From positions 1 to 64,000 of the forward strand of contig NZ_JADDXW010000008.1 in NCBI RefSeq assembly GCF_017183135.1: a stretch of DNA of 64,000 nt. Direction: 5' to 3'. Each line of letters starts with the position of its first letter. Position 1 is the stretch's first letter. Made by a program: the position numbers and the translations under genes. The DNA comes from Aurantimonas marina. Its GTDB lineage: Bacteria; Pseudomonadota; Alphaproteobacteria; Rhizobiales; Rhizobiaceae. This document shows positions 53,468 through 63,736 of the stretch, piece by piece. Under the pieces are notes generated by a model. It was not told the DNA's origin, made no database searches, and was given only the letters and a program-made list of their open reading frames with translations.

Positions 53468-56400
53468 ATGCGCATGGCCGGCATTCTTCAGGGATTTTTC
53501 GCTGCGACCACGTTGAGTGTGATCGCCCTCCTGGCGCAGCCAGCGCTCGCCCAGGATAGTGGTGAGCGCCGCATCATCACGACCGAAGGCGCCGATTATT
53601 TCGGCCGCGACTACGACATATTGAAGGATGTCGATCTCGACCGTTGCACGGCTGCTTGTCTCGGCGACGATCGCTGCAAGGCGTTCACGCTGAATACCAA
53701 GAGCCAGTGGTGCTTCCTGAAAGAGGAGATCGGCGAACTCAGGACCGTCGCGGGCGCCGTTTCCGGTAAGGTGGTCGTCGCGGCCGTGCCCGACGAGAAC
53801 AGCCTCGAGCAACGCGCCGCGGGGCTGGATTTCCTGCCGCGCGCGGCGATCGACGAGGCGAAGCGTCTGCGCCTCGAACTCGCTGACGAGGAACGCGATG
53901 CGGCCTATGACGATCAAACGGTCGACGATCTCGCCAGAAGCGCCAGGGCGGCGCTGACCTATCCCGAAGCCATTCGTCTTTGGCGCGAGGCGCTGAGGCG
54001 CGAGCCGCTCGCCTATCGCGCCTGGCAGGGTATCGCCGAGGCGGCGCTGGCCTATAGTCCGGAACAATATGGCGATCGGCCGACCAATGACCGGCTGCGC
54101 GAGTTCGGCGCAATCAACGCCTATTTGACGGCGGCGAGCGATGACGAACGGGCGGAGGCGCTGCGAGCGCTCGGCCAAGCCTATGAGGCGGCGGAGAACT
54201 GGAAACTTTCGATCAAGACCTACCGGCGGAGCCTCGATGCCGGGGAAACAAGCGCTGCCCGTACCCGTCTCGATGCCGTTGTGGCGGAGCATGGCTTCCG
54301 GATCGTCGACAATGCCGTCGACAACGATGCCGCCAACCCGCGGATCTGCCTGAATTTCTCCGATGCCCTGTCGGCCGCGCTGACGAGCTCGGAGAATGTC
54401 GGCGATTATGTGCGCGTGGAGAATGGCGAGACGCTGCCGGTATCGGCGAGCGGCTCGCAGATCTGTGTCGACGGGGTGAAGCATGGGGAACGCTATCGCA
54501 TCGTCGCGCGTCCGGGGATCCGTTCGGCCGATGGCGAGGCGCTGACCAAATCGGTCGAAACCGTCGTCTATGTGCGTGATCGCGATCCGTCGGTGCGCTT
54601 TGCCACCAACGCCTACGTTCTGCCGGCGGGCGGCGAGGCGACGATACCGGTGACGACGATCAACACCGACGAAATCGAGGCGCGGCTGCAGCGGATCGGC
54701 GACCGGGCCTTGTCGCGGGCGATCCGCGACGAACGCTTCCTGCGCCAGCTCTCCGACTGGCAGATCGACGAGGTCGCAAGCAGCAGCGGCGAGGACGTCT
54801 GGACGGGAACCGTGACGGTTGCCCGCGAGACGAACCAGGAAGTGACGACGGCAATCCCGGTGTCGGCGATCGCGCCCGATATCAAGCCGGGTGTCTACAT
54901 CTTGTCCGCCAAGGCGAAGAACGGCCCGCAATATCAGGACAGTTTCGCCACCCAGTGGTTCGTGGTCAGCGACATCGGGCTGACCAGCTTCGCCGCGGCT
55001 GACGGTTTTCACGTCTTCGCCCGCTCCCTCGGAAGCGCCGAACCGATCGACGGCGTCGAACTCGAGCTCGTCGCCGCGAACAATCAGATTCTCGGCTCCG
55101 CCAAAACCGATGCGGCCGGCCATGCGCGGCTGCCGGCGGGGCTGTTGCGTGGTACCGGCGGCGACCGACCGGCGGTGCTGACCGCGGAAAACGGCAGTTC
55201 CGACTTCGTCTTTCTCGATCTCACCCAGTCGCCTTTCGATCTGACAGACCGAGGCGTCGATGGCCGGCCGCCTGCCGGTCCGCTCGATGTGTTCCTGACA
55301 TCCGAGCGCGGCATCTACCGGACCGGCGAGACCGCATTCTTTACCGGACTGGTGCGTGACGCCAAAGGCGAGGCCGTCACGGAGCTGACGCTCACGGAAA
55401 TCGTCACCCGCCCGGATGGCGTCGAATACCGTCGCCGGCAGGTCGCTGACGAAGGCGCGGGCGGGTTCGCCTTCGGGCTCGAGTTGCCCGGGAACGCCAT
55501 GCGCGGGATCTGGAAGGTGGCGCTGCATACCGATCCCAAGCAGCCGGCGCTCGCGGAAGAAAGCCTTATTGTCGAGGATTTCGAGCCAGAGAAGATCGAC
55601 TTCGCGCTGACCGCGTCCGCCGAAATTCTCGACCCTGCCGCGCCGCCGGCGATCGACGTCGCGGCGCGCTATCTGTTCGGCGCGCTGGCCGGCGAATTGG
55701 AGGTCAATGGCGAGGCGGTGCTGAGTGCCGGGACAAGTATCGTGGGCTTCGATGGTTATCGGTTCGGCCTCGCCGAGGACGACACGACGGCCATGCGCCA
55801 GCCCTTCGACGGCGCCACGACAGACGCCGACGGAAATGCCACGATCGCGCTCGCCCCCTTCGCGCCGCCGGCGACCACGAAGCCGCTCGAGGCCTCGCTG
55901 CAGGTTCGCGTCGTCGATACCAGCGGCCGTCCCGTCGAGCGGACGCTGACCTTGCCGCTAGCCGGGGCGCAGCCGCGTCTTGGCATCAAGCCGCGCTTCG
56001 ACCGGTCGGTCGGCGAGGGAGGCGACGCGGGATTCGACCTGATCGCGATCAATGCGGACCGGGCGCGGACGCCGCTTGCCGGCGCTGAGTGGGTGCTCAA
56101 CAAGGTCACGACGCGGTTCCAGTGGTATGCGAGCAGCGGTAGCTGGAATTACGAGCCGGTGCGGACCTTGGCGCGGGTCGCCAGCGGGTCGATCGACATC
56201 GGGGCGGAAAAGCCAGCGGCATTGTCGCTGCCGGTGGAATGGGGCGAATACGAGTTTGTCCTGCGCGATCCCGCCAGAGCGGCGGTTCCGGCGAGCGTTA
56301 CCTTCGAGGCGGGCTGGTATGTCGCGGCGTCGTCGCTCGACACGCCAGACATGGCCAAGATCTCGCTCGACAAGCCGCGTTATCGCATCGGCGACACGGC

Positions 56401-58966
56401 GACCGTTCATATCGAACCGCGCTTTGCCGGAACGGCTGAAGTGCTGGTGATGGACGAGCGCGTCATCGCCACCAAGACCGCTGAAATCGACGCCGATGGC
56501 GGCGAGGTGACGCTCGAAGTCACCCGTGAATGGGGGCCAGGCGCCTATATCGCCGCCATCGTCTACCGGCCGATGGATATCGACGCCAAGCGGATGCCCG
56601 GCCGAGCGATCGGCCTTGCCCATGCCAGCGTCGATCCGGGCAATCGTGCTCTGACGGTCTCGCTAGAGGCGCCGGACAAGATCAGGCCGCGCCAAAGCGT
56701 CGACGTTTCGATTGCGGTCGACGGCGTCGAGCCGGGCGAGACGGCCTATGTGACGCTGGCCGCGGTCGACGCCGGCATTCTCAACATCACCGGTTTCGAG
56801 CCGCCGTCACTGTCGGGCCATTACTTCGGCAAGCGCCGGCTCGGCGTCGAAATCCGCGATCTTTATTCCAAGCTCATCGACCGCATGCAGGGCGCGCCCG
56901 GCACCGTGCGCTCGGGCGGCGACGCGGGCGCGAGCTATCAGAGCCCGCCGCCAATGGAGGACTTGGTGGCGCTGTTCTCCGGCCTCGTGGCCGTCGAAGA
57001 CGGCGGCAAGACGACGATCACGCTCGACGTTCCCGACTTCAACGGCACGCTGAAGCTGATGGCGCTGGCCTGGACGAAGACCGGCGTCGGCGAGGCGAAT
57101 GCCGAGATAGTGGTGCGCGATCCGGTCGTCCTGGCGGTCAGCCAGCCGCGCTTCCTCGCGCCGGGCGATAGCTCCCGCGTCGCGATCGACGTGACGCATG
57201 TGGAAGGGACGACCGGGGAAGTGACGCTGGTTCTGTCCGGTGGAGGCGGCATCATCTCGCTCGGCGAAGAGGCGAGCGAGCGCTTCGATCTTGCCGAGGG
57301 CGCAAGGGAGCGGCTTCTGGTGCCGGTCACGGCCGAAGCCGTGGGCGACGCCAGCCTCGAGCTTGCCTTGACCCTGCCGGGGGGCGAGATCCTGGCGAAA
57401 AGCTTCGCGCTGCCGGTTCGCTCGATCGCGCCGGAAACCGTCGACAAGAGCACCGTGACGCTGGCGGCCAGCGGCGGCCGGCTCGATCTCGGCGCGAATC
57501 TCTTCGACGACTTCCTTCCGGGCACTGCGGCCGCGACCGTCAGCGTCACCGGCGCGGCGCGCTTCGACGTGGCCGGAGTGGTGCGGGCGCTCGACCTCTA
57601 CCCCTATGGCTGCACCGAGCAGATCACCAGCCGCGCGATGCCGCTGGTTTATCTGGATCGGACCATCCTAGCCGCCGGCCTTGCCGGTTTCACCGGCACG
57701 GAAGACATTACAAAGCGCGTCGACGACGCGATCGCCGGCGTCCTCGCCAACCAATCGTCGAACGGCGGCTTCGGCCTGTGGCGGCCGGACTACGGGGATC
57801 TGTGGCTCGACGCCTATGTCACCGATTTCCTGACCCGCGCCCGCGAGGCCGGCTATACGGTGCCGGAGGAGCGCTTTGCGCAGGCGATCGACAATCTGCG
57901 CAACAGCCTCGCCTATCTGCCGGACGCACCGGACTGGGGGCCGGTCGCCTATGCCACCTACGTGCTGGCGCGCAACGGCCGGGCCGCGATCGGCGACCTG
58001 CGCTACTATTCGGACAACGAGCTGTCGAATTTCCCGACGCCGCTAGCCAAGGGGCAAATCGCGGCGGCGCTGGCGCTCTATGGCGACCGGGTGCGGGCGG
58101 AGCGGGTGTTCCGCGCGGCGATTACAGACGCGCTCGCGGGACTTGCCGTGAATTCTGGCCGCACCGACTACGGGACGCAATTACGGGATGATGCCGCAGT
58201 CCTGACGCTGGGGCTGGAGACCGACGTGGAGGGGCTGTCGTTCGACGATCTCGTGCAACAGGTCAACGCCGCGCGCCAGCGCCAGGGCTACACCAGCACC
58301 CAAGAGGACGCCTGGTCGCTGCTTGCCGCGCACGCGCTGCTGGCCAGCAATCCGCCGAAGCTGACGGTCGCCGGCCGCAATGTGGATGGACCCTATTCCG
58401 CCGTCTTCGACGCCAAGGACTTGGGGTCGGGTCTGGATGTCGCCAACCGCGGCATGGCGCCGGCTGAGGCTGACATCACATTGCGCGGGGTGCCGAAGAT
58501 CGCGCCGCCCGCGTCCACCGACGGCTACGCCATTGCTCGCAGCTACTACACGCTGGACGGCGAGCCGTTGGATATTGCCGAAATCGCCCAGGGGGAACGG
58601 TTCGTTGCAGTCGTGGAGATGACACCGATCGACGGCGGTCCGGCGCGGCTGATGATCGACGATCCGCTTCCGGCCGGCTTCGAGATCGACAACCCGGCGA
58701 TCCTGCGGGGCGGCGATGTGGCGGCGCTCGACTGGCTGGAACTGACCGGCGAGGCGGCCCATACCGAGTTCCGCGCCGACCGCTTCCTCGCGGCGGTCGA
58801 TCAGCGCGGCGGCGATACCGCGACTCAGCGCTTCGCCTATGTCGTGCGCGCGGTTTCGCCGGGAACCTTCGTCCACCCCGCCGCCCTCATCCAGAACATG
58901 TACGATCCCAGCCGGCGCGGCCGGACCGACGAAGGCCGGGTTTCCGTCGTCGGCCCACTACGGTGA
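53468..58966 (+). CDS. Bacterial alpha-2-macroglobulin with N-terminal PAN domain
   Basis: An 1832-residue exported protease trap. A signal peptide (about 1-28, LAQPALAQ) is followed by a PAN/apple domain (about 45-95) with Cys pairs in LDRCTAACLGDDRCKAF and SQWCFLKE, then the macroglobulin domains. The thioester is intact: Cys1382 in YPYGCTEQ, with the complementary region around GGFGLWRPDYGDLWLDAYVTDF. It lacks the lipobox of YfhM-type proteins, so it is probably soluble or anchored another way. It is followed 29 bp later by pbpC, the familiar pairing of protease trap and wall-repair enzyme. Confidence 0.93.
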   Translation: MRMAGILQGFFAATTLSVIALLAQPALAQDSGERRIITTEGADYFGRDYDILKDVDLDRCTAACLGDDRCKAFTLNTKSQWCFLKEEIGELRTVAGAVSGKVVVAAVPDENSLEQRAAGLDFLPRAAIDEAKRLRLELADEERDAAYDDQTVDDLARSARAALTYPEAIRLWREALRREPLAYRAWQGIAEAALAYSPEQYGDRPTNDRLREFGAINAYLTAASDDERAEALRALGQAYEAAENWKLSIKTYRRSLDAGETSAARTRLDAVVAEHGFRIVDNAVDNDAANPRICLNFSDALSAALTSSENVGDYVRVENGETLPVSASGSQICVDGVKHGERYRIVARPGIRSADGEALTKSVETVVYVRDRDPSVRFATNAYVLPAGGEATIPVTTINTDEIEARLQRIGDRALSRAIRDERFLRQLSDWQIDEVASSSGEDVWTGTVTVARETNQEVTTAIPVSAIAPDIKPGVYILSAKAKNGPQYQDSFATQWFVVSDIGLTSFAAADGFHVFARSLGSAEPIDGVELELVAANNQILGSAKTDAAGHARLPAGLLRGTGGDRPAVLTAENGSSDFVFLDLTQSPFDLTDRGVDGRPPAGPLDVFLTSERGIYRTGETAFFTGLVRDAKGEAVTELTLTEIVTRPDGVEYRRRQVADEGAGGFAFGLELPGNAMRGIWKVALHTDPKQPALAEESLIVEDFEPEKIDFALTASAEILDPAAPPAIDVAARYLFGALAGELEVNGEAVLSAGTSIVGFDGYRFGLAEDDTTAMRQPFDGATTDADGNATIALAPFAPPATTKPLEASLQVRVVDTSGRPVERTLTLPLAGAQPRLGIKPRFDRSVGEGGDAGFDLIAINADRARTPLAGAEWVLNKVTTRFQWYASSGSWNYEPVRTLARVASGSIDIGAEKPAALSLPVEWGEYEFVLRDPARAAVPASVTFEAGWYVAASSLDTPDMAKISLDKPRYRIGDTATVHIEPRFAGTAEVLVMDERVIATKTAEIDADGGEVTLEVTREWGPGAYIAAIVYRPMDIDAKRMPGRAIGLAHASVDPGNRALTVSLEAPDKIRPRQSVDVSIAVDGVEPGETAYVTLAAVDAGILNITGFEPPSLSGHYFGKRRLGVEIRDLYSKLIDRMQGAPGTVRSGGDAGASYQSPPPMEDLVALFSGLVAVEDGGKTTITLDVPDFNGTLKLMALAWTKTGVGEANAEIVVRDPVVLAVSQPRFLAPGDSSRVAIDVTHVEGTTGEVTLVLSGGGGIISLGEEASERFDLAEGARERLLVPVTAEAVGDASLELALTLPGGEILAKSFALPVRSIAPETVDKSTVTLAASGGRLDLGANLFDDFLPGTAAATVSVTGAARFDVAGVVRALDLYPYGCTEQITSRAMPLVYLDRTILAAGLAGFTGTEDITKRVDDAIAGVLANQSSNGGFGLWRPDYGDLWLDAYVTDFLTRAREAGYTVPEERFAQAIDNLRNSLAYLPDAPDWGPVAYATYVLARNGRAAIGDLRYYSDNELSNFPTPLAKGQIAAALALYGDRVRAERVFRAAITDALAGLAVNSGRTDYGTQLRDDAAVLTLGLETDVEGLSFDDLVQQVNAARQRQGYTSTQEDAWSLLAAHALLASNPPKLTVAGRNVDGPYSAVFDAKDLGSGLDVANRGMAPAEADITLRGVPKIAPPASTDGYAIARSYYTLDGEPLDIAEIAQGERFVAVVEMTPIDGGPARLMIDDPLPAGFEIDNPAILRGGDVAALDWLELTGEAAHTEFRADRFLAAVDQRGGDTATQRFAYVVRAVSPGTFVHPAALIQNMYDPSRRGRTDEGRVSVVGPLR

Positions 58967-58995
58967 TGGCCTTGGCGCTGCCCGGAGGCTGAGCA

Positions 58996-61065
58996 ATGTC
59001 GCCGCAACGCCGCTTGGCGCAGACCGGGATCATTCTCTTGCTATGCGCGATCGTCGCGATCGGCTGGGGTCTCGCGGCTTTCGAACGCGCGGTCGCGGCG
59101 CGGATCGCGGCCTTCGCGGCGCCGCAAACCGGAGTCGAGGTGGTCGACCGGAACGGCGCCCTGCTGCGCGCATTCGCGAGTGACGACGGAAGGTGGCGGC
59201 TCGAAGCGGGGGCCGACGATGTCGATCCGCGCTATCTCGCCATGTTGCTCGCTTGGGAGGACAAGCGCTTCGCCGACCATGGCGGGGTTGATCCGCGTGC
59301 CTTCCTCCGGGCGGCATGGGAAACGCTGATCCATCGCCACGTCGTCTCTGGCGGCTCCACCCTGACCATGCAGGTCGCGCGGATGCTCGGCCGCCTGCCG
59401 ACGGGAAGTCTCGCGGCCAAGGGCGAGCAGGTGCTCGTCGCGGTCGCGCTGGAACGGACGCGGAGCAAGGCGGAGATCCTGTCGCTCTATCTGCAACTCG
59501 CGCCCTATGGCGGCAATCTGGAAGGCGTGCGGGCGGCGAGTCTGTCCTTCTTCGGCAAGGAGCCGAAGCGGCTGACGGCGGCGGAGGCGGCGCTGCTCGT
59601 GGCGCTGCCGCAATCGCCCGAGCGTTACCGGCCGGATCGTTATCCCGAGCGGGCGAAAGCGGCGCGCGACCGTGTGCTGAACCGGATGGAGACGCTCGGG
59701 GTTCTCGACGCAAGGGAGACAGCCAGGGCGGAGCACGAGGCGATGCCGGTCGGGCGGCGCGCCCTGCCGATGCTCGCCGCGCACGCGGCGGTGCGTCTGT
59801 ATGGCGAAGAGCCGGAGAGGCCGCGCATTCGCCTGACCATCGACAAGGGCGTGCAGGAGCGGCTGGAAGCCTATGCGCGGGACAAGGCGAAGACGCTGAA
59901 AAAACCGGTCAGCCTTGCGATTCTGGTCTCCGATCCGGCGACGGGCGAGGTGCTGGCGCAGGTCGGCTCACCCGATCTCTTCGACCGCGAGCGGCAGGGC
60001 TTCGTGGATCTGACACGCGCGCTTCGCTCGCCGGGCTCGACCCTGAAGCCACTGATCTACGGGCTCGCCTTCGAGCGCGGACTGGCACATCCCGAGAGTC
60101 TCGTGGACGATTCGCCGGGCGGCTTTGCGGGCTATACGCCGCAGAATTTCGACCGCGTCTTCGAGGGGGTCATCACGGCGCGGCGGGCGCTGCAATTGTC
60201 GCGCAACCTGCCGGCTGTCGAACTGCTCAGCGCAGTCGGCCCGGCCCGGCTCGTTCATCGCATGAAGCGGGCTGGCGCGCGGCCGGAACTCGGCGATCGC
60301 TCGCTGCCGGGCCTCGCCATCGGGCTCGGCGGGCTGGGACTGACGCTGGAGGATCTGGTGCGGATCTATGGCGCAATCGCCAATGGCGGTGTGGCGATGC
60401 CGCTGCATATCGAGCAAGACGCGGTGGTCGGGCAGGGCAAGCGCATCCTGTCGCCGCAGGCGGCGTGGTATGTGACATCGATCCTCGCCGGTGCGACGAC
60501 GACGACCAAGGGCTCCCCCGGCGAGGTGGCCTACAAGACCGGTACGTCCTACGGTTACCGCGACGCCTGGACGGTCGGCTATGACGAGAAGCATGTGGTC
60601 GGGGTGTGGCTCGGCCGGCCGGACGGGGCGCCGGTGGCGGGGCTGGTCGGCCAGGACAGCGCCGCGCCGGTGATGCGCGACGTCTTCGCCCGGCTCGGGC
60701 CGGTGACGCGGCTGCTGGGTCCGCCGCCAGGCATTCTCGCCTCGGCCGGCGGCGGGCTGCCGCCGCCGATGCGGCGGGTCGGGCGCGCGGCCGAACTGGC
60801 GCAAGCCGGACTGCAGCCGGAGATCGTGTTTCCGCCGAACGCGGCGCGGGTCGAAATCGGTCTCGGCCGCGGGCAGGGCGGAGACCTGTTCCTCAAGGTG
60901 CGCAACGGCAAGCCGCCCTTCACCTGGTATGTCGACGGGCGCCCGGTCATCCGCCACGCGCTTGAGCGCCAGTCGAACTGGCGGGCAAACGAGCTCGGTT
61001 TCGTCGATATCGCCGTGGTGGACGCGGCGGGTGCCGCCGCGCACAGCCAGGTGTTCGTGGAATAG
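58996..61065 (+). CDS. pbpC: Penicillin-binding protein 1C
   Basis: A 689-residue bifunctional peptidoglycan synthase. One membrane helix (about 9-30) leads to the GT51 glycosyltransferase domain (EDKRFADHGGVDPRAFLRA, GGSTLTMQVARML), then the transpeptidase with SPGSTLKPLIYG (active Ser), SRNLPAVELL and KTGTSYGYRDAW, and a C-terminal BiPBP_C domain (PPNAARVEIGLGRGQGGDLFLKV). All active sites are intact. It follows the macroglobulin gene closely. Confidence 0.95.
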   Translation: MSPQRRLAQTGIILLLCAIVAIGWGLAAFERAVAARIAAFAAPQTGVEVVDRNGALLRAFASDDGRWRLEAGADDVDPRYLAMLLAWEDKRFADHGGVDPRAFLRAAWETLIHRHVVSGGSTLTMQVARMLGRLPTGSLAAKGEQVLVAVALERTRSKAEILSLYLQLAPYGGNLEGVRAASLSFFGKEPKRLTAAEAALLVALPQSPERYRPDRYPERAKAARDRVLNRMETLGVLDARETARAEHEAMPVGRRALPMLAAHAAVRLYGEEPERPRIRLTIDKGVQERLEAYARDKAKTLKKPVSLAILVSDPATGEVLAQVGSPDLFDRERQGFVDLTRALRSPGSTLKPLIYGLAFERGLAHPESLVDDSPGGFAGYTPQNFDRVFEGVITARRALQLSRNLPAVELLSAVGPARLVHRMKRAGARPELGDRSLPGLAIGLGGLGLTLEDLVRIYGAIANGGVAMPLHIEQDAVVGQGKRILSPQAAWYVTSILAGATTTTKGSPGEVAYKTGTSYGYRDAWTVGYDEKHVVGVWLGRPDGAPVAGLVGQDSAAPVMRDVFARLGPVTRLLGPPPGILASAGGGLPPPMRRVGRAAELAQAGLQPEIVFPPNAARVEIGLGRGQGGDLFLKVRNGKPPFTWYVDGRPVIRHALERQSNWRANELGFVDIAVVDAAGAAAHSQVFVE

Positions 61066-61104
61066 CCCGCCTCGCCGAGTGCTCCGGCTTGGGAGCTTGC
61101 TGCT

Positions 61105-62121
61105 TTACCGTCGCAGCAGCCGGATCGCCTCGCCGATGATGCCGCGCCGGAACAGGAGGACGCAGAGCACGAAGATGATCCCAATGATGACGGTGACCGG
61201 GAAATCAGAGGTGGCGAAGTAGTTCTGCATGGTGACGACGAGCGCCGCGCCGATGGTCGGGCCGAAGATCGTTCCCATGCCGCCGAGCAGCGTCATCAGC
61301 ACGACCTCGCCGGACATCTGCCAGGCGACGTCGGTGAGTGTTGCGATCTGGAAGACGATGGCCTTGGTCGAGCCGGCCAGCCCGGCAATCGCCGCCGACA
61401 TGACAAAGGCGCCGAGCTTGTAGCGATCCACCCGATAGCCGAGGGAGATCGCGCGGTTCTCGTTTTCGCGGATCGCCTTGAGGATGTGGCCAAAGGGCGA
61501 GTTGACGATGCGCCAGACGGCGAAGAAGCCGAACAGGAAGATCGCCAGCACGAAATAGTAGATGTTCAAGGGGTCGTTGAGGTCGATCAGGCCGAGGAGA
61601 TGGCCGCGCGGCACGCCCTGGATGCCATCCTCGCCGTGGGTGAAGGGCGCCTGCAGGAAGATGAAGAAGATCATCTGCGACAGCGCCAGCGTCACCATGG
61701 CGAAATAGATTCCCTGCCTGCGGATGGCGAGGAAGCCGACGATGAGGCCGATCACACCAGCGCCGACGGCGCCGAGCAGGATCGCCGACAGGGGCTCCCA
61801 GCCCCAGACTTTGGCGGCATGGGCGGTGAAATAGGCGGCGCCGCCGAAGAAGGCGGCGTGGCCGAAGGACAAAAGGCCGACATAGCCGAGCAGGAGGTTG
61901 AAGGCGGTGGCGAAGAGCGCGAAGCACAAGACGCTCATGAGGAATACGGGATAGACGAAGAACGGCGCGGCAATCAGCCCGGCAAGGGCAATGGCGGCGA
62001 CGATCAGGCCGACGGTCGACAGGTCGCGCTGTCCAGCCCGGCGTGCCGGTGACCCCTCAGCCGAGCCTTCGCCGTCGCGGATCGCGTTGGCTTCAACGCT
62101 GGTGACTTGCGAATTGGTCAT
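61105..62121 (-). CDS. livM: Branched-chain amino acid ABC transporter permease LivM
   Basis: A 338-residue inner-membrane permease with about nine to ten helices. It has the LivM signature FNLLLGYVGLLSFGHAAFFGGAAY (about 90-113) and the EAA-type loop FGHILKAIRENENRAISLGY (about 205-224). The N-terminal 35 residues are a polar cytoplasmic extension. It is the last gene of the operon, 1 bp after livH, and converges with pbpC. Confidence 0.94.
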   Translation of the reverse strand: MTNSQVTSVEANAIRDGEGSAEGSPARRAGQRDLSTVGLIVAAIALAGLIAAPFFVYPVFLMSVLCFALFATAFNLLLGYVGLLSFGHAAFFGGAAYFTAHAAKVWGWEPLSAILLGAVGAGVIGLIVGFLAIRRQGIYFAMVTLALSQMIFFIFLQAPFTHGEDGIQGVPRGHLLGLIDLNDPLNIYYFVLAIFLFGFFAVWRIVNSPFGHILKAIRENENRAISLGYRVDRYKLGAFVMSAAIAGLAGSTKAIVFQIATLTDVAWQMSGEVVLMTLLGGMGTIFGPTIGAALVVTMQNYFATSDFPVTVIIGIIFVLCVLLFRRGIIGEAIRLLRR

Positions 62122-62122
62122 A

Positions 62123-63010
62123 TCAGGCTTCCTTCCCGAATAACCCGGCCGGGCGGACCATCAACACGATCGCCATGATGACGAAGACGACGATGTTCGA
62201 GGCCTCGGGATAGAAGACCTTGGTCAGGCCCTCGAGAATGCCGAGGAGATAGCCGGAAACGATCGCCCCGAGGATCGACCCCATGCCGCCGATGACGACG
62301 ACGGCGAAGACGATGATGATCAGGTTCGAGCCCATCAGCGGGCTGACCTGATAGACCGGCGCGGCGAGGACACCGGCCAGACCGGCGAGGCCCGCCCCGA
62401 GGGCGTAGGTCAACGTCAAGAGCAGCGGCACGTTGACGCCGAACGCCTGGACGAGCTGGGGGTTTTCCGTCGCGGCCCTCAGATAGGCGCCAAGCTTGGT
62501 CTTTTCGATCAACAGCCAGGTAGTGATGCAGATGACCAGCGAGGCGACGACGACGAAGCCGCGATAGTTCGGCAGGAACATGAAGCCGAGATTGGTGCCG
62601 CCGGACAGCAGTGCCGGCGTCGCGTAGGGCTGGCCCGCCGCGCCGAAATAATAACGGAAAGTGCCTTCGATGATCAGCGCGAGGCCGAAGGTGAAGAGCA
62701 GGCCGTAGAGATGGTCGAGATCATAAAGGCGCGACAGCATGGTGCGCTCGACGATGGCCGAGAGCAGCGCGACGATCAGCGGCGCCAGGATCAACGCCGG
62801 CCAGAAGCCGAGGCCGGTGTAGAACAGGATCAGATAGGCGGTGAAGGCGCCGAGCATGTACTGGGCGCCATGGGCGAAGTTGATGACCCGCAGCAGCCCG
62901 AAGATCACCGCGAGGCCGAGGCTGAGCAGGGCGTAGAACGAGCCGTTGATGAAGCCGATCAGGAGCTGGCCGAGCAAGGCTGGGAGCGCAATGCCGAAGA
63001 TCATGGTCAT
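62123..63010 (-). CDS. livH: Branched-chain amino acid ABC transporter permease LivH
   Basis: A 295-residue permease with eight or so helices; the family start LLGQLLIGFINGSFYALLSLGLAVIFGLLRVINFAHGAQYMLGAF is present, as is the loop LGAYLRAATENPQLVQAFGVN. It pairs with LivM to form the membrane channel. It follows livF by 6 bp. The substrate may be amino acids, urea or other small amides; the operon lacks its binding protein in this window. Confidence 0.94.
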   Translation of the reverse strand: MTMIFGIALPALLGQLLIGFINGSFYALLSLGLAVIFGLLRVINFAHGAQYMLGAFTAYLILFYTGLGFWPALILAPLIVALLSAIVERTMLSRLYDLDHLYGLLFTFGLALIIEGTFRYYFGAAGQPYATPALLSGGTNLGFMFLPNYRGFVVVASLVICITTWLLIEKTKLGAYLRAATENPQLVQAFGVNVPLLLTLTYALGAGLAGLAGVLAAPVYQVSPLMGSNLIIIVFAVVVIGGMGSILGAIVSGYLLGILEGLTKVFYPEASNIVVFVIMAIVLMVRPAGLFGKEA

Positions 63011-63016
63011 TTGGCG

Positions 63017-63736
63017 TTATACCCCCACCACTTCATGCAGCCGGTCCATCTTGGAATCGAGTTCCGACGTCGGGAAACTCTCGAGGATATGGCCGTCCTC
63101 CATCAGAAAGAAGCGGTCGGCGACCTTCCTGGCAAAGCGGAAATTCTGCTCGACCAGAAGCAGCGTCATGCCCTGCTTCTTCAGTTCCATGAGGACGTCT
63201 CCGATGCGCTGGATGATAACCGGCGCCAGACCCTCGGTCGGTTCGTCGAGAAGAATGATCCTCACGCCGGTACGCAGGATGCGGGCGATCGCGAGCATCT
63301 GCTGCTCGCCGCCCGACAGCTTGGTGCCGGGAGAATTGCGCCGTTCGGCGAGATTGGGAAAGATCTCGTAGATCTCTTCGACACTCATGCCGCCGTCGGC
63401 GACGCGCGGAGGCAGCATGAGGTTTTCCGAGACCGACAGGGTCGCAAAGATGCCGCGTTCCTCCGGGACGTAACCGATGCCGGCATAGGCGGTCTTGTGA
63501 ACCGACACCTTCATCATGTCCTTGCCGGCGATGCGGATCGTGCCTTCCCGCTTCGGCAGAAGGTTCATGATCGCGCGCAGCGTGGTGGTCTTGCCGGCGC
63601 CGTTACGGCCGAGCAACGTGATCGTCTCGCCTTGGTGGAGATCGAGAGAGACGCCATGCAGGACATGGCTTTCACCGTACCAGCCGTGGAGGTTTTCGAC
63701 CTCGAGCAGGGGGGAGGCGCCGGACGGCTCACTCAT
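63017..63736 (-). CDS. livF: Branched-chain amino acid ABC transporter ATPase LivF
   Basis: A 239-residue ABC ATPase. Walker A is GRNGAGKTTTLRAIM (about 38-52), the signature is LSGGEQQMLAIARIL, Walker B is IILLDEPTEGLAP and the switch His is in VEQNFRFA (Gln-Asn at the switch, as usual in LivF). It overlaps the end of livG by 8 bp. It forms the nucleotide-binding pair with LivG. Confidence 0.95.
   Translation of the reverse strand: MSEPSGASPLLEVENLHGWYGESHVLHGVSLDLHQGETITLLGRNGAGKTTTLRAIMNLLPKREGTIRIAGKDMMKVSVHKTAYAGIGYVPEERGIFATLSVSENLMLPPRVADGGMSVEEIYEIFPNLAERRNSPGTKLSGGEQQMLAIARILRTGVRIILLDEPTEGLAPVIIQRIGDVLMELKKQGMTLLLVEQNFRFARKVADRFFLMEDGHILESFPTSELDSKMDRLHEVVGV

Noticed and set aside
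53426-55528. Open frame of 700 codons antisense to the macroglobulin gene
   Set aside because: Shadow frame; no ribosome-binding site, no recognisable domain.
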